Assembly (NCBI GenBank): GCA_016188115.1
Contig: JACPIK010000002.1
Span: forward strand, 84,125 to 148,124
DNA from: Candidatus Woesearchaeota archaeon
Lineage (GTDB): Archaea > Nanobdellota > Nanobdellia > Woesearchaeales > GW2011-AR9
Direction: 5' to 3'
DNA: 64,000 nucleotides
In this document: in pieces, positions 63,062-64,000 of the stretch
Layout: the number at the start of each line of letters is the position of its first letter
Position numbering within the stretch: position 1 is the stretch's first letter
Notes under the pieces: generated by a model
The model's database searches: none
The model's input: the letters and a program-made list of their open reading frames with translations, nothing else
What the model was told of the DNA's origin: nothing
Position numbers and translations under genes: made by a program

Positions 63062-63063
63062 AT

Positions 63064-64000
63064 ATGCCAAAATCTCCTTCTCCTGATCCATTAGCTGAAT
63101 CTCTTGAAAAATTACTTAAAGAGCACAGTATAAAAGTAGTACCTCAGCAAGAAACCATGGCTGCTGGTCCTCATCTTCCTTACGGTAGTTTTTTTGGTTT
63201 TCCTGATTTCGATTTTCTTGATGCAAACATTGGTTTAGTTCCTTTTGGTGAAAATGAAGAAGAGTTACGCTGGCTTTCAAAAATATTTGACGCTCAAACC
63301 CAACACTGTAAACATCGAGGGTCAAAGCCAATAGAAGAAGTTGTTCGAGAAATCCTCACCACTGAGATCGCCAGAGATCTTTCTACTGTTGAGATATATG
63401 TTACTGCCCAAGGTGCACGTGGTGCTTTAGTAGGATTATTAGAATCGTTAGTGACTCCTCAAAAACCCTATATCTTGTATGCTTCGCCCAATTGGATTTT
63501 TGACGGACTTTGTCAGAATGTAGCACAGTTTAATGACAAAGCGACTTCTTATGCTTTCTTTGCACCATCTGCCGATCGTTTTGTAGAAAATTTTACTAGA
63601 TTACCAATTCTTGATCGTGCTGCAGCAGTTATTCTTGTTGATCCCGGTAATCCTCAGGGGTATCAATTAAAAGAGGGGCATGTTCAAATTATTGAAGCCG
63701 TTTCTGAAAGATATGGTATTGTTCCAATCTTTGATGATGTCTTTCGAGGCTTGCGTCAACAAGGTGAACCCCATGCCTCTCAATATTCTAAACATAGTAT
63801 CATAGTTGAAACCACATCTAAACGCTTTGGTGCTCGGGGTCTTGGTGTAACATGGACACTTATCCCTCAAGAACGAGGAATTACTTTCTCAAATTTTGAC
63901 ATTGAGTGCGGGGGTTGTTCTTCGGTTGCATCAGTAGTTACAGAAGGTTTATACCGGACTGGGTATGGAGAAAAAGTTCGACAAATGTTAATTAGAAATT
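63064..64000 (+). CDS. PLP-dependent aminotransferase, 3' end outside the window
   Basis: Open frame from ATG 63064 to the window end (312 codons, no stop). Same layout as the upstream enzyme: IFDDVFRGLRQQG and ETTSKRFGARGLG with the likely PLP lysine. Other shared points are ASPNWIFDGL and VDPGNPQGYQL. A tandem paralogue in one transcript. Confidence 0.75.
   Translation, partial: MPKSPSPDPLAESLEKLLKEHSIKVVPQQETMAAGPHLPYGSFFGFPDFDFLDANIGLVPFGENEEELRWLSKIFDAQTQHCKHRGSKPIEEVVREILTTEIARDLSTVEIYVTAQGARGALVGLLESLVTPQKPYILYASPNWIFDGLCQNVAQFNDKATSYAFFAPSADRFVENFTRLPILDRAAAVILVDPGNPQGYQLKEGHVQIIEAVSERYGIVPIFDDVFRGLRQQGEPHASQYSKHSIIVETTSKRFGARGLGVTWTLIPQERGITFSNFDIECGGCSSVASVVTEGLYRTGYGEKVRQMLIRN

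Noticed and set aside
1-64000. CRISPR arrays, rRNA genes and full insertion sequences
   Set aside because: No evenly spaced repeat-spacer pattern, no rRNA-like stretch and no intact transposase were seen.

Overview
The window is archaeal and AT-rich. It carries a split-subunit RNA polymerase operon (rpoH-B''-B'-A'-A'') followed by rpl30e, nusA, rps12 and rps7, a prefoldin-alpha/ftsY pair, archaeal riboflavin synthase, Taw1 and an archaeal/eukaryal-type ProRS. Introns of the bulge-helix-bulge type sit in its tRNAs, and most genes have a TATA element about 25 nt before the start codon, which implies leaderless mRNAs. Several genes look bacterial: a short AlaRS resembling those of CPR bacteria, a fused RibD, a MepA-like murein endopeptidase, and DapA/LysA. 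The gene families fit a DPANN archaeon, most likely of the Woesearchaeota type. That placement is inference from gene families and is not tested here.

Layout. 1-4.2 kb: end of pyrD, then four secreted lipoproteins (one thioredoxin-like, two mosaic tandem copies). 4.3-17.2 kb: PhoU/AbrB regulator, membrane kinase-like protein, proS, secreted HExxH protein, ileS, an Lrp regulator broken by an in-frame stop, and a radical-SAM/heme-oxygenase-fold pair. 17.2-24.2 kb: membrane wHTH protein, a possible small RNA, Lon-like secreted protease, and the riboflavin operon headed by the regulator/kinase RbkR. 25.2-32.9 kb: DoxX-cupredoxin pair, NMD3-like protein, two small unknowns, taw1, PRPP-synthetase-like gene, pfdA-ftsY, YkgJ-type gene. 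33-44.5 kb: aspartate kinase-dapA-lysA, MepA-like endopeptidase, TPR proteins, an altered methylthiotransferase, two nested hairpin elements, short alaS, Asp/Glu racemase. 44.7-49.5 kb: an accessory island with four intron-bearing tRNAs, repeats of a tRNA-Gly 3' end, an integrase-like fragment, two membrane accessory proteins, and two broken genes. 49.5-58.8 kb: RNA polymerase and ribosomal operon. 58.9-64 kb: transglutaminase-like protein, a paralogous pair of unknowns, HtrA protease, tandem PLP aminotransferases (the second runs off the end).

Across the window a 14-bp dyad, YYACT-N4-AGTGR in most copies, recurs at seven promoters, usually just upstream of the TATA box. It links a membrane kinase, two TPR proteins, the radical-SAM pair, the NMD3 region and the aminotransferases, and suggests one shared regulator. 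Other points that stand out are the loss of zinc ligands in two clamp sites of RNA polymerase (RpoA' and RpoB'), introns in all four tRNAs at both standard and unusual positions, loss of auxiliary-cluster cysteines in the methylthiotransferase, and a bacterial cell-wall hydrolase homologue next to lysA.
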